This document shows positions 11,055 to 20,579 of a stretch of DNA of 64,000 nucleotides, in pieces. Origin of the DNA: Melanopsichium pennsylvanicum (Eukaryota > Basidiomycota > Ustilaginomycetes > Ustilaginales); assembly GCA_900208305.1 (NCBI GenBank), contig OAPG01000001.1, positions 1,550,001 to 1,614,000 of the forward strand. The letters are read 5' to 3'. Each line of letters begins with the position of its first letter. Position 1 is the first letter of the stretch. Made by a program: the position numbers and the translations under genes. Under the pieces are notes generated by a model. That model saw only the letters and a program-made list of their open reading frames with translations, made no database searches and had not been told where the DNA came from.

Positions 11055-12134
11055 ATGAGTACACCAGATAATGTAGCCATCATCCCGGAGCGTCCGGCTG
11101 AAAAGGGATATTGGAAAAACGATTGGCAAGATGTAGCGGACAAGCTCATGGCCATGCTCCTCACACTTCGTCAAAATACCGAAGGCGGTTGGGAGGTTCG
11201 AGCAAACACCAACGGTTGCGAAATTGCCATCTATCCTCGCAAATCCGATGAGCCTTTTTCGGTCATGCCCATGTTCCGTGGCAAGACGCACGCTGCTGGA
11301 CTCACCCCACTCGAAGTTTTCACCGGTATCCGCATAACTGGTTTCCGAATGATGTGGGACACCCGCGTCCAGTCGGCGCACATTATGCGATCGTTTTCCA
11401 TGCACGAATTCCTTTTTTACCTCGTATGGAGAGGTATTGGACCCATCTACAAACCCAGAGACATTTGTGGTATTCAAGCTTTGCGATGCTGGGATTCACG
11501 AGCCAACTTGCAAAAAGTTCCAGATTTTACCACCACCAATATGGTTTTAGGGTATCAGAGTTTGGATCAAGTGCCCGGCATTCCTGCTCAAGTCGAAGGT
11601 TGTGTACGCGCAAATGTGTTCAAGGCTGCTTTTTACCTCGAAGCACGAAATGGTGGTTGTGATATCACCTACATTGGTCACGTCGATCTTGCGGCTGCTA
11701 TTCCCAATTACATCTTGTCTACACTTCACAGCGAATTACCAAAGTGCACGGTGCGCTTGAGAGACATGCTGCTCACGTTTGGAGTTCCTCCAGTTATGAT
11801 CGATCGACGAGGTAACATCGCACTTCAATATCTGGCATGCAATCCAGAGACACGACAAGTTTCGGTACATGCCACAATCATGCAATCGGGTACGGTACAT
11901 TTGTATTTGGACTATAACAAGATGTTTACGCAAGGAGTGGTGATCACCAATGTAACAGGTTCCGCCGCTGCTGCGATTTCGGTGAGAGAACATTTCGGTA
12001 CGGAAGATGGTCTCGAAAGGAGAATGTTGGCGCTTGATCTCATGCAGCAAGGAGTGGGGGGTGAATTTAGGTTGATCATCGATGCAGCGGATAAGGAAGG
12101 GCCAGAAAGTGGAACTGGTCCAGGTTGGTGGTGA
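11055..12134 (+). CDS. START-like lipid-binding domain protein
   Basis: Probable soluble lipid-transfer or lipid-binding protein of the START superfamily; the ligand cannot be read from sequence. The single exon encodes 359 aa. The central segment reads TPLEVFTGIRI, MMWDTRVQSAHIMRSFSMHEF and YKPRDICGIQALR, the START pattern of a damage strand (LWD.R…) followed by the PRDF-type motif. A second START-like segment continues with GYQSLDQVPGIPAQVEGCVRAN and ITYIGHVDLAAAIPNYIL. No transmembrane helix or signal peptide is seen. ATG at 11055 is chosen because upstream codons run into the CACT repeat and leader DNA. The C-terminus (about 260–359) is not recognised. Confidence 0.75.
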   Translation: MSTPDNVAIIPERPAEKGYWKNDWQDVADKLMAMLLTLRQNTEGGWEVRANTNGCEIAIYPRKSDEPFSVMPMFRGKTHAAGLTPLEVFTGIRITGFRMMWDTRVQSAHIMRSFSMHEFLFYLVWRGIGPIYKPRDICGIQALRCWDSRANLQKVPDFTTTNMVLGYQSLDQVPGIPAQVEGCVRANVFKAAFYLEARNGGCDITYIGHVDLAAAIPNYILSTLHSELPKCTVRLRDMLLTFGVPPVMIDRRGNIALQYLACNPETRQVSVHATIMQSGTVHLYLDYNKMFTQGVVITNVTGSAAAAISVREHFGTEDGLERRMLALDLMQQGVGGEFRLIIDAADKEGPESGTGPGWW

Positions 12135-12472
12135 GAGTGACCGACCTCTTTTGCTTTTTTTTTTTTTTTTTTTTTTTCATCACAAGTCTGATCACCTAGT
12201 TGGATCTGTTGTTCTTTCCTCATACTGTATATGCTTTTCGATATAAATCATTTAAACTTTATGGTAACTCCCTGACCCCCCCGATGGCTCGATCAATCCA
12301 TTTTTTGCGAGTTTGACAATATCAGTTGCCCTACTCACAAAAATCAATTAAAGCTATGGTGACCTATTGTCGAAACTCGAATTTGGATGGCATATGGGAT
12401 GGGCTTTAGTGTATTACAACAGAGCCTTTATTTAGGGGTTGATGTGGGGGAAGGGGGTTTCTCTCTTGTTTT
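12135..12472. other. Convergent 3' region START gene / NOP4
   Basis: 338 bp between converging stops, containing a T-run of about 23 at 12155–12177 just after the START gene stop. Likely both 3' UTRs. No gene is seen. Confidence 0.5.
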
Positions 12473-15400
12473 TCAACCACGGCGAGCCTTTCTCTCCTTT
12501 CTTCGCAAACCGATGACGTGACCATGTGCGTTGCCTTTAGGTTTGTTCTTGTCAGCTTGAATCTTTCTTGCTGCTTGTTCCTCCCTTCTCTGGAATTCGA
12601 CTTTGTGTTGTCTTTGCTCTTGATCCTCTTCTTCTCTCTGTTTCCTTCTTTCAGTAGATTCTTTGATGGCTTTGAGTTTATCTGCTCTCTTCTTTGTCGT
12701 CACAACGTTTTCAATCGCAAATTCAATCATCAACATTCCACCCCTCTCCTTCCCTTCTCCACCTTCTGCGTCTTGACTAAGTTCCGAAAGTTTGGACCTC
12801 AATCGATGCTTTCGTGTGGTAAGTTCTTCAATCTCACTTCGTAACTTATCCGCCTCTTGCCCTACTTTTTTCTCTTCCAAACCTTTGTTTTTAGCTTGAA
12901 TCTGCGTCGCAATTCGATCCACCTGTTGTTGAAGATCATCCTTCCACCATTCGCCGAACAGCTTGGAAACTGCCTTGTTGGCATTGGCCCAACGAATCAC
13001 TTTGAGTGCATCGTTGAAACTCTTCATCTCTAAAAATCCATATCCTTTGGATTTACCTAATCCAGTCAAAGCTTCCACTCGATCATGCTGTCGAACCACT
13101 TTACTCTGTACCACAGCTGTAGGTCTCTCTCCCGGTTTCCTCTTCCTATTTTCGACAGAACTCGAAACCGTTCGATCCGCTTTTTCATCCGCATCTAAAT
13201 CGTCTCTCTGTTGAGCACGAACCTCGGAAGCAAAAGCCTTGATCGCGTGGATCGCCAACCTCTTGAGCATCCTATCCGAAACAAACAAAGGCAAAGATCG
13301 AATCGAAAGCCTCGTCTTGGATACGAACAAAGAAGGATTCGCACCCATCTGTGCTTTCCTCACTTGGAAACTTTGCAACCTTTTCTCCACCTCGCTCGGC
13401 GCCAATTTGGTGGCAAAATTAGTCTTGGGGAAAGGTACACCTTCCCTCAATAACCACGTATTCCTCTTGTCGCCCTTCTCGCGTTCCTTCCTCCCACTCG
13501 TTTCCAACTTCGACGCTTCATCCCTCGCTACGGCGGGAATGACGTTCAAAACCCTTCCGTGCAAGTTCAAGCTCGCGGTCAAAGGTGCTGCCGGATCAGC
13601 GGTGAGCACCGAAGGCATTGCAAAAGGATTCTTCTGGTTCACGGTTGAAATGGACCCAGAAGCACCACCACCACTACTACTGCCACCAGTACCTGATTCG
13701 CGTTCAATGATCTTTGCCTGAGCCAAAGCTGCATCGGCCGAAGAAGGTTGCCAGAAACAGACGAAACCTGTTCCTTTGCTACGTCCCGTGGATTTGTCCA
13801 TGGTGATCTTGGCATAACGCAAGGGGCCAAAACTTCGAAAGAGGTCGCGCAATTCTTGCTCAGTAGCTTGGTAAGGAAGGTTACGAACGAAAAGCGTGGT
13901 ACCTTCCTCTGGAGCTGGCAGTTTTGGCCTTTCCTCATCTTCAGAATTGTCTTGATCATTGTTGTCGCCACCGGCCTCGTTTTGGTCGTCGTCATGGTTG
14001 TCTGTGGGTGAATCTTGCTCTGGTTCAGATTCGTCTGCTTTGGCTTCCCAATCCTTCTTGGAGAGAGCCCAGTCAACGGCGACAGTGCGTTCGGGTTGAG
14101 CGGTGGAGCGGACGAGATCCAGGGCAGCTTTGGCAACGCGACGACCACGAGAGCCTAGGGCGGACTTGTAAGCGACGCGTTCGGCTGCTCCGTGCTGGAT
14201 GGTCTTGCCATTGATGGCTTCTATGGCTCGAGCGGCGTCGTTACGCGAAGCCATCCAGACAAAGGCAAATCCTCGGCCCTTTTCGACGGGCTTGGTAGTG
14301 GTGGTGGTGGCCGCGGTGGAGGTAGCGGCGAGGGGGAGGTGGGTGTCTTGCTCTTCAGTTTTGACAACCACGTCGTCGATGTGAGTGGCGGGCTCCTCGG
14401 CAGAAGAGGTATCGTCGTTCGTGTTGTCTTTCTCGTCTGCATCTTTAATTGTATCCGCCTCGGCTTGAACTTGGGCCTCGACGTGCTTGCCTTGCGCCTC
14501 GTCGTCGTCCTGGTCAGCGTCGGAGTCGGAGTGGCTGGCATCGGAAGAATCGTCATCGTCGTCGGCATTGATTGCGTCTGCCTCTGCGGAGGCTTCCTCT
14601 TTTCCGTTCGCAGTCTCTTCTGCAGGAGTCTTCGACTTGACCTTTGGGATGGTGATGTCGTAAACTGGCCCAAAAGGCAAAAAGATGGATCTCAGATCCG
14701 CCTCATTCGCGTCAAAGGGCAGATTTCGAATTATCAACCTGCTACTCTTGTCGATTTCACTCAACAGCACTGGCATGCTTCCTTTGCCTGAATTCTTTTC
14801 TACATGCAATCGCATTTTTTCTCTCTTTGCGAGTGTTTCTGGGCGCATGTGGGCGGCGATCTTGGCTGCATTGTCGGCACGTTTCTTGAGGATGGCAGAG
14901 ATTTGGACGCCTTTGAAAACGTGTGCGTGGAGCTTTTCGACTGCTGTCATTGCGTGATTGGGAGTGCGGAAGATGACATGGGCGACATCGTTGGGTGAAG
15001 GGGACGAAGGGTGTGGGTAGATGACGTTTTCTACATCGCCGATCTTGCGTGCTCGTTTGTAGATGGCTTTGGATTCGAGGGGTGCAGGGGTGCAGCGGGA
15101 GAGACCGGAGAGGATTACTGTTCTGACTGCATCTGCGTCTTTCTGTGCGATGGAATCGTGTAGGGAGGGTGCTGTACGGGGTCGCTTGCATGATGAGGGG
15201 GAGGAAGGATCGACTTGGGGTTTGATGGTGGCGGGTCGCTTCGCACCCGTGGGATCCTTGTGGTCGGCAAAAGTGATGTGAAGTTTCCTGCTACTACCAT
15301 CGAGAGACTTTCCTTGGAGCTGGTCAAGAGCAGTGGTTGCATCTTGAGGTATGGCAAAGGTGACATAACCAACACCTTTTGATTTCTTGGTGGCCTGATC

Positions 15401-15676
15401 CGTGACAACAAAAGCTCGCTTCAAAGGACCGATGTCACTGAATAGGGTTTGCAAGTCGGTACTTGTGGCAGTGTATGGCAGGCTAGAAACAAAGAGGGTA
15501 GAGTTGACCTTTGCGCTGTTGTGATAAGATGTCTTGTTGGGGACGGCAAGCGTGGATGTAGTAGTGGTAGTAGTAGTAGTACCATCAGCAGCAAGCGGTG
15601 CGTCATGGGAAGAGGAGGCAGAGCCCACCTGGTTGGCGGCAGGCTCGTCCTGATCAAAGTACCTTTTGGGGGGCAT
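12473..15676 (-). CDS. NOP4: Nucleolar RNA-binding ribosome biogenesis factor
   Basis: Nop4/RBM28-type protein needed for 60S subunit assembly and 27S pre-rRNA processing in the nucleolus. The single exon encodes 1067 aa from MPPKRYFDQ. RRM domains: first at about 60–137 (STLFVSSLPY; KGVGYVTF); a weaker second near 180–270; a third with RNP2 near 314 (LIIRNLPF) and RNP1 at 466 (KGRGFAFVWM); a fourth near 592 (TLFVRNLPY; KGTGFVCFW); and a last degenerate one (LSIRSLPLFV; KGYGFLEM). The C-terminus is basic and coiled, ending RRKERKARRG. A longer start at 15799 would add poly-Ser encoded by a GAA/TTC repeat and is unlikely. The third RRM is interrupted by a roughly 115-residue acidic insert. Confidence 0.88.
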   Translation of the reverse strand: MPPKRYFDQDEPAANQVGSASSSHDAPLAADGTTTTTTTTSTLAVPNKTSYHNSAKVNSTLFVSSLPYTATSTDLQTLFSDIGPLKRAFVVTDQATKKSKGVGYVTFAIPQDATTALDQLQGKSLDGSSRKLHITFADHKDPTGAKRPATIKPQVDPSSPSSCKRPRTAPSLHDSIAQKDADAVRTVILSGLSRCTPAPLESKAIYKRARKIGDVENVIYPHPSSPSPNDVAHVIFRTPNHAMTAVEKLHAHVFKGVQISAILKKRADNAAKIAAHMRPETLAKREKMRLHVEKNSGKGSMPVLLSEIDKSSRLIIRNLPFDANEADLRSIFLPFGPVYDITIPKVKSKTPAEETANGKEEASAEADAINADDDDDSSDASHSDSDADQDDDEAQGKHVEAQVQAEADTIKDADEKDNTNDDTSSAEEPATHIDDVVVKTEEQDTHLPLAATSTAATTTTTKPVEKGRGFAFVWMASRNDAARAIEAINGKTIQHGAAERVAYKSALGSRGRRVAKAALDLVRSTAQPERTVAVDWALSKKDWEAKADESEPEQDSPTDNHDDDQNEAGGDNNDQDNSEDEERPKLPAPEEGTTLFVRNLPYQATEQELRDLFRSFGPLRYAKITMDKSTGRSKGTGFVCFWQPSSADAALAQAKIIERESGTGGSSSGGGASGSISTVNQKNPFAMPSVLTADPAAPLTASLNLHGRVLNVIPAVARDEASKLETSGRKEREKGDKRNTWLLREGVPFPKTNFATKLAPSEVEKRLQSFQVRKAQMGANPSLFVSKTRLSIRSLPLFVSDRMLKRLAIHAIKAFASEVRAQQRDDLDADEKADRTVSSSVENRKRKPGERPTAVVQSKVVRQHDRVEALTGLGKSKGYGFLEMKSFNDALKVIRWANANKAVSKLFGEWWKDDLQQQVDRIATQIQAKNKGLEEKKVGQEADKLRSEIEELTTRKHRLRSKLSELSQDAEGGEGKERGGMLMIEFAIENVVTTKKRADKLKAIKESTERRKQREEEDQEQRQHKVEFQRREEQAARKIQADKNKPKGNAHGHVIGLRRKERKARRG

Positions 15677-15749
15677 GCCTATGCTAGTTAAGGTGATTTT
15701 CGATGATAACTCAAGGTTATGAATGAGACAATGATATGAGTTGAAGAAG

Positions 15750-15791
15750 AAGGAAGAAGAAGAAGAAGAAGAAGAAGAAGAAGAAGAAGAA
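15750..15791. repeat. GAA triplet microsatellite
   Basis: About 14 GAA units in the NOP4/TPP2 intergenic region, on the NOP4 leader side. It explains the poly-Ser/poly-Glu open frames here. Confidence 0.85.
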
Positions 15792-16030
15792 GCCCACATC
15801 GGCAGAGTTTCAGTCTCGAGAAGGGGTCCAACTGCCCGAAAAAAAAATCAAGGCAAAAAGCTCAAAAATAATCTCAAAAATTTCTCGACTTCCGAGATTT
15901 TAATTTTGATAACGGCCGTATGATCTGTGACTTAACAATATTAAAAATTGTGATCGTGCTGTACGATGTCGTGGCCTTTCGGGAGTGCTTTCTGGGTTGA
16001 TTGCAAGAAAAGTGGAGTTCGTGCGCCTGC

Positions 16031-16077
16031 ACAGCACAGCACAACACAGCACAACACAGCACAACACAGCACAGTGC
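16031..16077. repeat. CACAG/CACAA minisatellite
   Basis: Tandem 10-mers of the form CACAGCACAA, about 110 bp upstream of the TPP2 start codon. Confidence 0.75.
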
Positions 16078-16188
16078 AGTACGGCACCCTTGATCTTTGA
16101 CATGTGCATAACTGTACGACCCTCATCATCCCTTAAGCTTGTCGTCCTACCATCTTAACCTTTCACCCACTCACTGCAGCTTTGGGGC

Positions 16189-19100
16189 ATGATACATCTG
16201 CCACGCAGCTTGGCCCTTCCACGTTTGCTTCGTGAAAAGCCTCGCATCCCTTCATACACTCGCTCCTTTATCTTGGCTGCTTTTGTTTCATCAACCCCAC
16301 CCGCTACTCCAACTACCTCTTCAATCTTTCCAACGTCCCGACTCTTCTCCACCTCTCTTCACATCCGCCGATCCGTTTCTACTCTTAACTCTGCCAACAA
16401 CCCCACAATGCCTTCCGCGCATGCCATCCCAAGCGACCCTTTCCCCCTGGGTGGTCTTCTGCCCAAGGACACCACAGCCGCACTCAGCTTTCTTCGCAAG
16501 TATCCAGACTATGACGGTCGCAATGTACGTGTCGCCATCCTCGACACCGGTGTAGATCCAGCTGCCATCGGTCTCAACATGCCTGGAAAAGTCGTCGACG
16601 TAATCGACTGCACCGGTGCAGGTGATATCACCCTCCAACCTATCCAACCAGTCTCTACTACTGCCAGTAGCACTCATCTCGAATTCAAATCGCCTTTTTC
16701 CGGCAGAACAATTCGCATTTCTTCCAAACTCACCAATCCCAGAGGTGAATGGAAGATTGGTTTCAAGAACGCCTACGACCTTTGGCCAGGCGAGCTCAAG
16801 AACCGTCGATCAGCAGAGAGAAAGAAAGCCTTCCTCGTCTCCCATCAGGCTCTTCTCTGCAAGGCACAGAGCGAACTCAATGACCTTGACGCTCCCAAGT
16901 CCTCTTTCCACGCTTCAGATAAGCCTTCCGATGCCGTAAACAATAATAACAGGCAGCTCCATAAAGATGAGATCAAAGCACGTGTTCAGTCTCTCAAGGA
17001 TCTCGCCGCTTCCTACAAGGACGACGGCCCTCTCATCGAGGCCATCGTCTTCCATAACGGCAAGAATTGGTACGCCGTCATCGGCGGTGGCGAGGGTGAC
17101 ACTCACGATCCGGCCAAAGGTCAACCGCAGCATCTGCTCAAGCCACTCGAACAACAGACTCTCGACCTCACAAACGTCGATCCCATCACCGACTTCCGAA
17201 TCCATCATCAATGGCAGAGCTTTGGTCAGCAGGACCTCCTTACCTACAGTGTCAACATTGAGCAAGACGGAAACCTCCTCAGTCTAGTCACCCTTGCCGG
17301 CAGCCACGGTACCCATGTCGCTGGTATTGTCGGTGCACGCCACGACGATCAGCCCGAACTCAACGGTGTCGCTCCCGGCTGTGAGATTGTCAGTCTCAAA
17401 ATCGGTGATGCTCGTCTCGGAAGCATGGAGCAGGGCCAGGCCATGCTTCGCTCCGCACAGGCGCTCATCGACACAAACTGCGACATTGCCAACCTCAGTT
17501 ACGGTGAAGATGGCGCCTTTGGTGCCGAGGACAAGGGTGCCTTTGCCAAGGCTCTTAGGGATATCGTCATTCGCGAGCGAGACATCCTCTTTGTCAGCAG
17601 TGCCGGCAACAATGGTCCTGCTTTGACCACAGTGGGTCAGCCCGGTGGCACCACTTCCTCCGTCCTCAGTGTCGGTGCCTATGTCAACGCAGGTGCCATG
17701 CAGAAGGCCGAGTACGCTCTCGTCGAAAAGGGTGTGCCTGACAGCGTTACTACCTGGTGCAGCCGTGGTCCCACCTCCGACGGCGACCGCGGTGTCTCCA
17801 TTTACGCCCCCGGTGCTGCCATTACCTCGATCCCTCGCTACTGCCTCCAATCCACCCAGCTCATGAACGGTACCTCGATGAGCTCGCCCAACGCCTGTGG
17901 TTCCGTCGCCTTGCTCCTTTCCGGCATGAAGGCTCACAACATCCCCATCACGCCTGCCCGAGTTTTCAACGCTGTCCGCATGACTGGCAAGGATGTCAAC
18001 GACCCGCTTGGTGTCCCCTTTATTCGTGTCGGTGCTGCTTGGGACTACCTCGTCCAGAACAAGGATCACGTTGAGCAAGATGCAGAATACCGGGTCGCCG
18101 TCACTCGGGCTGGCAAGCCGCTAGGCCGCATGGACAAGCGTGGCATCTATCTGCGTGAAAAACAAGAAACTCACAATGTGCAGCAGACCAACGTCACTGT
18201 TCGACCCACCTTTAAGCAGGGCGAGACCGAAAAGGCCTTTGACCTCGAACTCAGGTGTGCTCTCGCTGCCACCCAGCCTTGGGTGTCGGTGCCCGAATTC
18301 CTCCTTCTTGGAGGCAATGGTCGTACTTTCGAGGTTCGAGTGGATCCCACTCACTTGGCTCCCGGTCTTCACCACGCTTGGATCGAGGCCTACGATACCG
18401 AGAGACCCGGTCACAAGCTCTTTGACATTCCCGTCACGGTTGCCAAGCCCGAGGTCTTTTCTTCGCCAACTGTCAAGTTTGAAACGGTCCGATTCGAGGC
18501 TGGCAAGATCGACAGACGCTTCATCTCTGTTCCAGAGGGTGCCACTTGGGCTTCGCTGACGGTTCGCAGCTCCAACCATTCGTCTGCCGGTACCAGCGCA
18601 CGCTTCTGGCTCCACTGTGTCCAACTCGAGCCTCTGCAGCGTTTGAGCGAGGTGGAAAAGGCGTTTGTGCTCGCCTTGCAGGAGAATGAGCCGGTGACCA
18701 AAAAGTTTAACGTGAGGGGTGGCATGACCATGGAAGTGTGCTCGGCTCAGTTCTGGTCCAATAGGTCTGCGTTCGATCTCGATCTCGACATTGAATTCCA
18801 CGGTATCACCGCATCCCTCATTCCCGCGAGCGGGCGTCAAGAGCTCACCCTCATCGGTGGTCACGGTCATGCCAAGATCGAATGCCAATCTACGGTTCGC
18901 ATCGAGGATTTCAAGCCCAGCATCACGTTTGACACGCGTCGCACGTTTCACCGTCCTTCGTCGTCGAGTATTCGACCGCTTGACACGCCTCGCGATCTGC
19001 AACCAAGCGGCAACCACATGTTTGAGCTGGTTACCACGTACAACATCTCGGCCAAGGAAGAGTCGAACAAGCTTTCTTACTCTTTTCCCGCTCTGGGCAA

Positions 19101-20298
19101 CCATCTGTACGACTCGAGCGTGCCGCTGCTCACGCAGCTGTTCGATTTGCGCAAGAAGCGCGTCCACTTTGGCGATGTGTATAACAAGGAGATCGAGCTT
19201 GCCAAGGGAGATTACGTGCTCAAGGCTCAATTGTTGAACGAGAACATGAAGGTGTTGGAATCGTTGAAAAATGTGACGCTCATGGTGGATCAGAAGCTGT
19301 CTAAACCCGATTCGGCTGTGCTCAAAGTATATGATGACCACGTGGATCTTCATTCGGACGCGAGTCCGGCAAAATATCAAGGTGTCAAGCTTCATCCTGG
19401 CGAGAGGATGGTTTTGACGTTGGATTTGAACCTCGAGGGGGATGCGGTTCCCAAGGAGGCTCAGGCGGGGGATGTGTTGGTTGGAAGCTTTGGTTTTGCT
19501 GCCGAAGGTAAGGGTCAGATTCGATACATTGTACCTCCTGCGGTTAAGAAGGATGCGGAGGAAGGATCTTTGGATGAGGGATCGGATGGGGGGAAGAATG
19601 AGGATGAACTTCCCGAGTTGCTTACGGCGACGGCAAAGAAGATCAAGGATGCAAAGGAAAAGTTGGAGTTTATGGACAAATTGATCAAAGAGTACCCCAA
19701 GTTCTTAGGAGTGTTGGTGGCCAAGTTGGAGGTGTTGGATGCGGATGATAAGGAAGGTGGTGAGAAGCGTAAACAAGTCATGAGTACTGCTGATCAGGTT
19801 TTGGGATTGATTGATGAGACCGAGGTCAAGCTATGGATGGCGACTGAGAAGCCAAAAGCTTCGGAACAGACCGAGGAAGACAAGAAGAGGAACAAGGAAA
19901 TGGAAGAAAAGAAAAAGGCCCTCATCCTCGCACTCAATCGAAAAGCTAGAGTGTTGATGACCCAAGCTGAATCGTCTTGTTCTTCATCGGAGCAACTTGA
20001 ACAAGTGTTTAAGAAGTATCGCGAATACTTTGCACCGGATTCAAAAGCGAAAGAGTACATTCAACTCTATATTCGTTATTGCATGCTACACAAGAGGTAT
20101 GCACTTGCGTTGCAATCGGTACAAAAATTGAAAAACGAATTCGGATCGGGAACCTCTGAGAGTGTCAAAGAGTTGGAAAAAGTTCAAGATCTAGAAGTCA
20201 TGTTGGTGGGTAAAGATGGTTTGAATTGGAAATTGTGGTCGAGTCATTTTGAGAGAAAGGCGAGGTTGAGCGCTCCAAAAGAGTATGCTCCTTTCTAA
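16189..20298 (+). CDS. TPP2: Tripeptidyl-peptidase II (subtilisin-like)
   Basis: Giant serine exopeptidase that removes N-terminal tripeptides from peptides, often downstream of the proteasome. The single exon encodes 1369 aa, near the family's ~1250 plus an N-terminal extension. The subtilase triad is intact: Asp119 (VAILDTGVDP), His373 (GSHGTHVAGI) and Ser563 (NGTSMSSPNACG), with oxyanion Asn474 (SSAGNNGPA). The ~250-residue insert between Asp and His is typical of TPP II. C-terminal parts include the TPPII domain and a Lys/Glu-rich helical end. The first 73 residues are rich in Arg, Ser, Leu and Pro and nearly lack acidic residues, like a mitochondrial presequence. MPSAHAIP at 16408 gives a cytosolic-length form. 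Large antisense open frames are composition shadows. Confidence 0.95.
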   Translation: MIHLPRSLALPRLLREKPRIPSYTRSFILAAFVSSTPPATPTTSSIFPTSRLFSTSLHIRRSVSTLNSANNPTMPSAHAIPSDPFPLGGLLPKDTTAALSFLRKYPDYDGRNVRVAILDTGVDPAAIGLNMPGKVVDVIDCTGAGDITLQPIQPVSTTASSTHLEFKSPFSGRTIRISSKLTNPRGEWKIGFKNAYDLWPGELKNRRSAERKKAFLVSHQALLCKAQSELNDLDAPKSSFHASDKPSDAVNNNNRQLHKDEIKARVQSLKDLAASYKDDGPLIEAIVFHNGKNWYAVIGGGEGDTHDPAKGQPQHLLKPLEQQTLDLTNVDPITDFRIHHQWQSFGQQDLLTYSVNIEQDGNLLSLVTLAGSHGTHVAGIVGARHDDQPELNGVAPGCEIVSLKIGDARLGSMEQGQAMLRSAQALIDTNCDIANLSYGEDGAFGAEDKGAFAKALRDIVIRERDILFVSSAGNNGPALTTVGQPGGTTSSVLSVGAYVNAGAMQKAEYALVEKGVPDSVTTWCSRGPTSDGDRGVSIYAPGAAITSIPRYCLQSTQLMNGTSMSSPNACGSVALLLSGMKAHNIPITPARVFNAVRMTGKDVNDPLGVPFIRVGAAWDYLVQNKDHVEQDAEYRVAVTRAGKPLGRMDKRGIYLREKQETHNVQQTNVTVRPTFKQGETEKAFDLELRCALAATQPWVSVPEFLLLGGNGRTFEVRVDPTHLAPGLHHAWIEAYDTERPGHKLFDIPVTVAKPEVFSSPTVKFETVRFEAGKIDRRFISVPEGATWASLTVRSSNHSSAGTSARFWLHCVQLEPLQRLSEVEKAFVLALQENEPVTKKFNVRGGMTMEVCSAQFWSNRSAFDLDLDIEFHGITASLIPASGRQELTLIGGHGHAKIECQSTVRIEDFKPSITFDTRRTFHRPSSSSIRPLDTPRDLQPSGNHMFELVTTYNISAKEESNKLSYSFPALGNHLYDSSVPLLTQLFDLRKKRVHFGDVYNKEIELAKGDYVLKAQLLNENMKVLESLKNVTLMVDQKLSKPDSAVLKVYDDHVDLHSDASPAKYQGVKLHPGERMVLTLDLNLEGDAVPKEAQAGDVLVGSFGFAAEGKGQIRYIVPPAVKKDAEEGSLDEGSDGGKNEDELPELLTATAKKIKDAKEKLEFMDKLIKEYPKFLGVLVAKLEVLDADDKEGGEKRKQVMSTADQVLGLIDETEVKLWMATEKPKASEQTEEDKKRNKEMEEKKKALILALNRKARVLMTQAESSCSSSEQLEQVFKKYREYFAPDSKAKEYIQLYIRYCMLHKRYALALQSVQKLKNEFGSGTSESVKELEKVQDLEVMLVGKDGLNWKLWSSHFERKARLSAPKEYAPF

Positions 20299-20579
20299 AA
20301 TTTAAAAGAGAAGGTGGTTAAGAAGAAGGACAAGGGGAAGGAAGAAAGGAAGGAAGGAAAATTAAGAACAGAGTTGGTGCAAATCAGACACAAAGTAATA
20401 TCAATCAAAACCAACATGTAGAGAAGAAAGCTTACAACGTCCAAAAATCAAAGCAAACATGATGAATTCACATTTCGGATTAAGAGGTTGAGTTACGTAG
20501 GCTCCAATCCGTCTATCATGAATCAGCCTAAAGCCAAGCAGGGCAAACATGCTTGAGCATGTTATGAGGAATCGCAAGT

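Larger units (their letters stand above)
15677..16188. promoter_or_regulatory. Divergent promoter region NOP4 / TPP2
   Basis: 512 bp separate the start codons of two divergent genes and should carry both promoters. It contains a GAA triplet run at about 15750–15791 and an imperfect CACAG/CACAA repeat at about 16031–16077. No specific transcription-factor site is claimed. Confidence 0.6.

Noticed and set aside
15677..15799. Upstream extension of NOP4 with poly-Ser
   Set aside because: It is encoded by the GAA repeat; family members begin near MPPKRYF.
17284..18078. 264-residue antisense open frame inside TPP2
   Set aside because: It mirrors the subtilase coding frame and has Gly/Val/Asp-rich low-complexity sequence typical of a shadow.
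18121..19395. 424-residue antisense open frame inside TPP2
   Set aside because: It lies wholly opposite a conserved enzyme. Stop-free antisense frames arise from biased codon use; no domain is seen.
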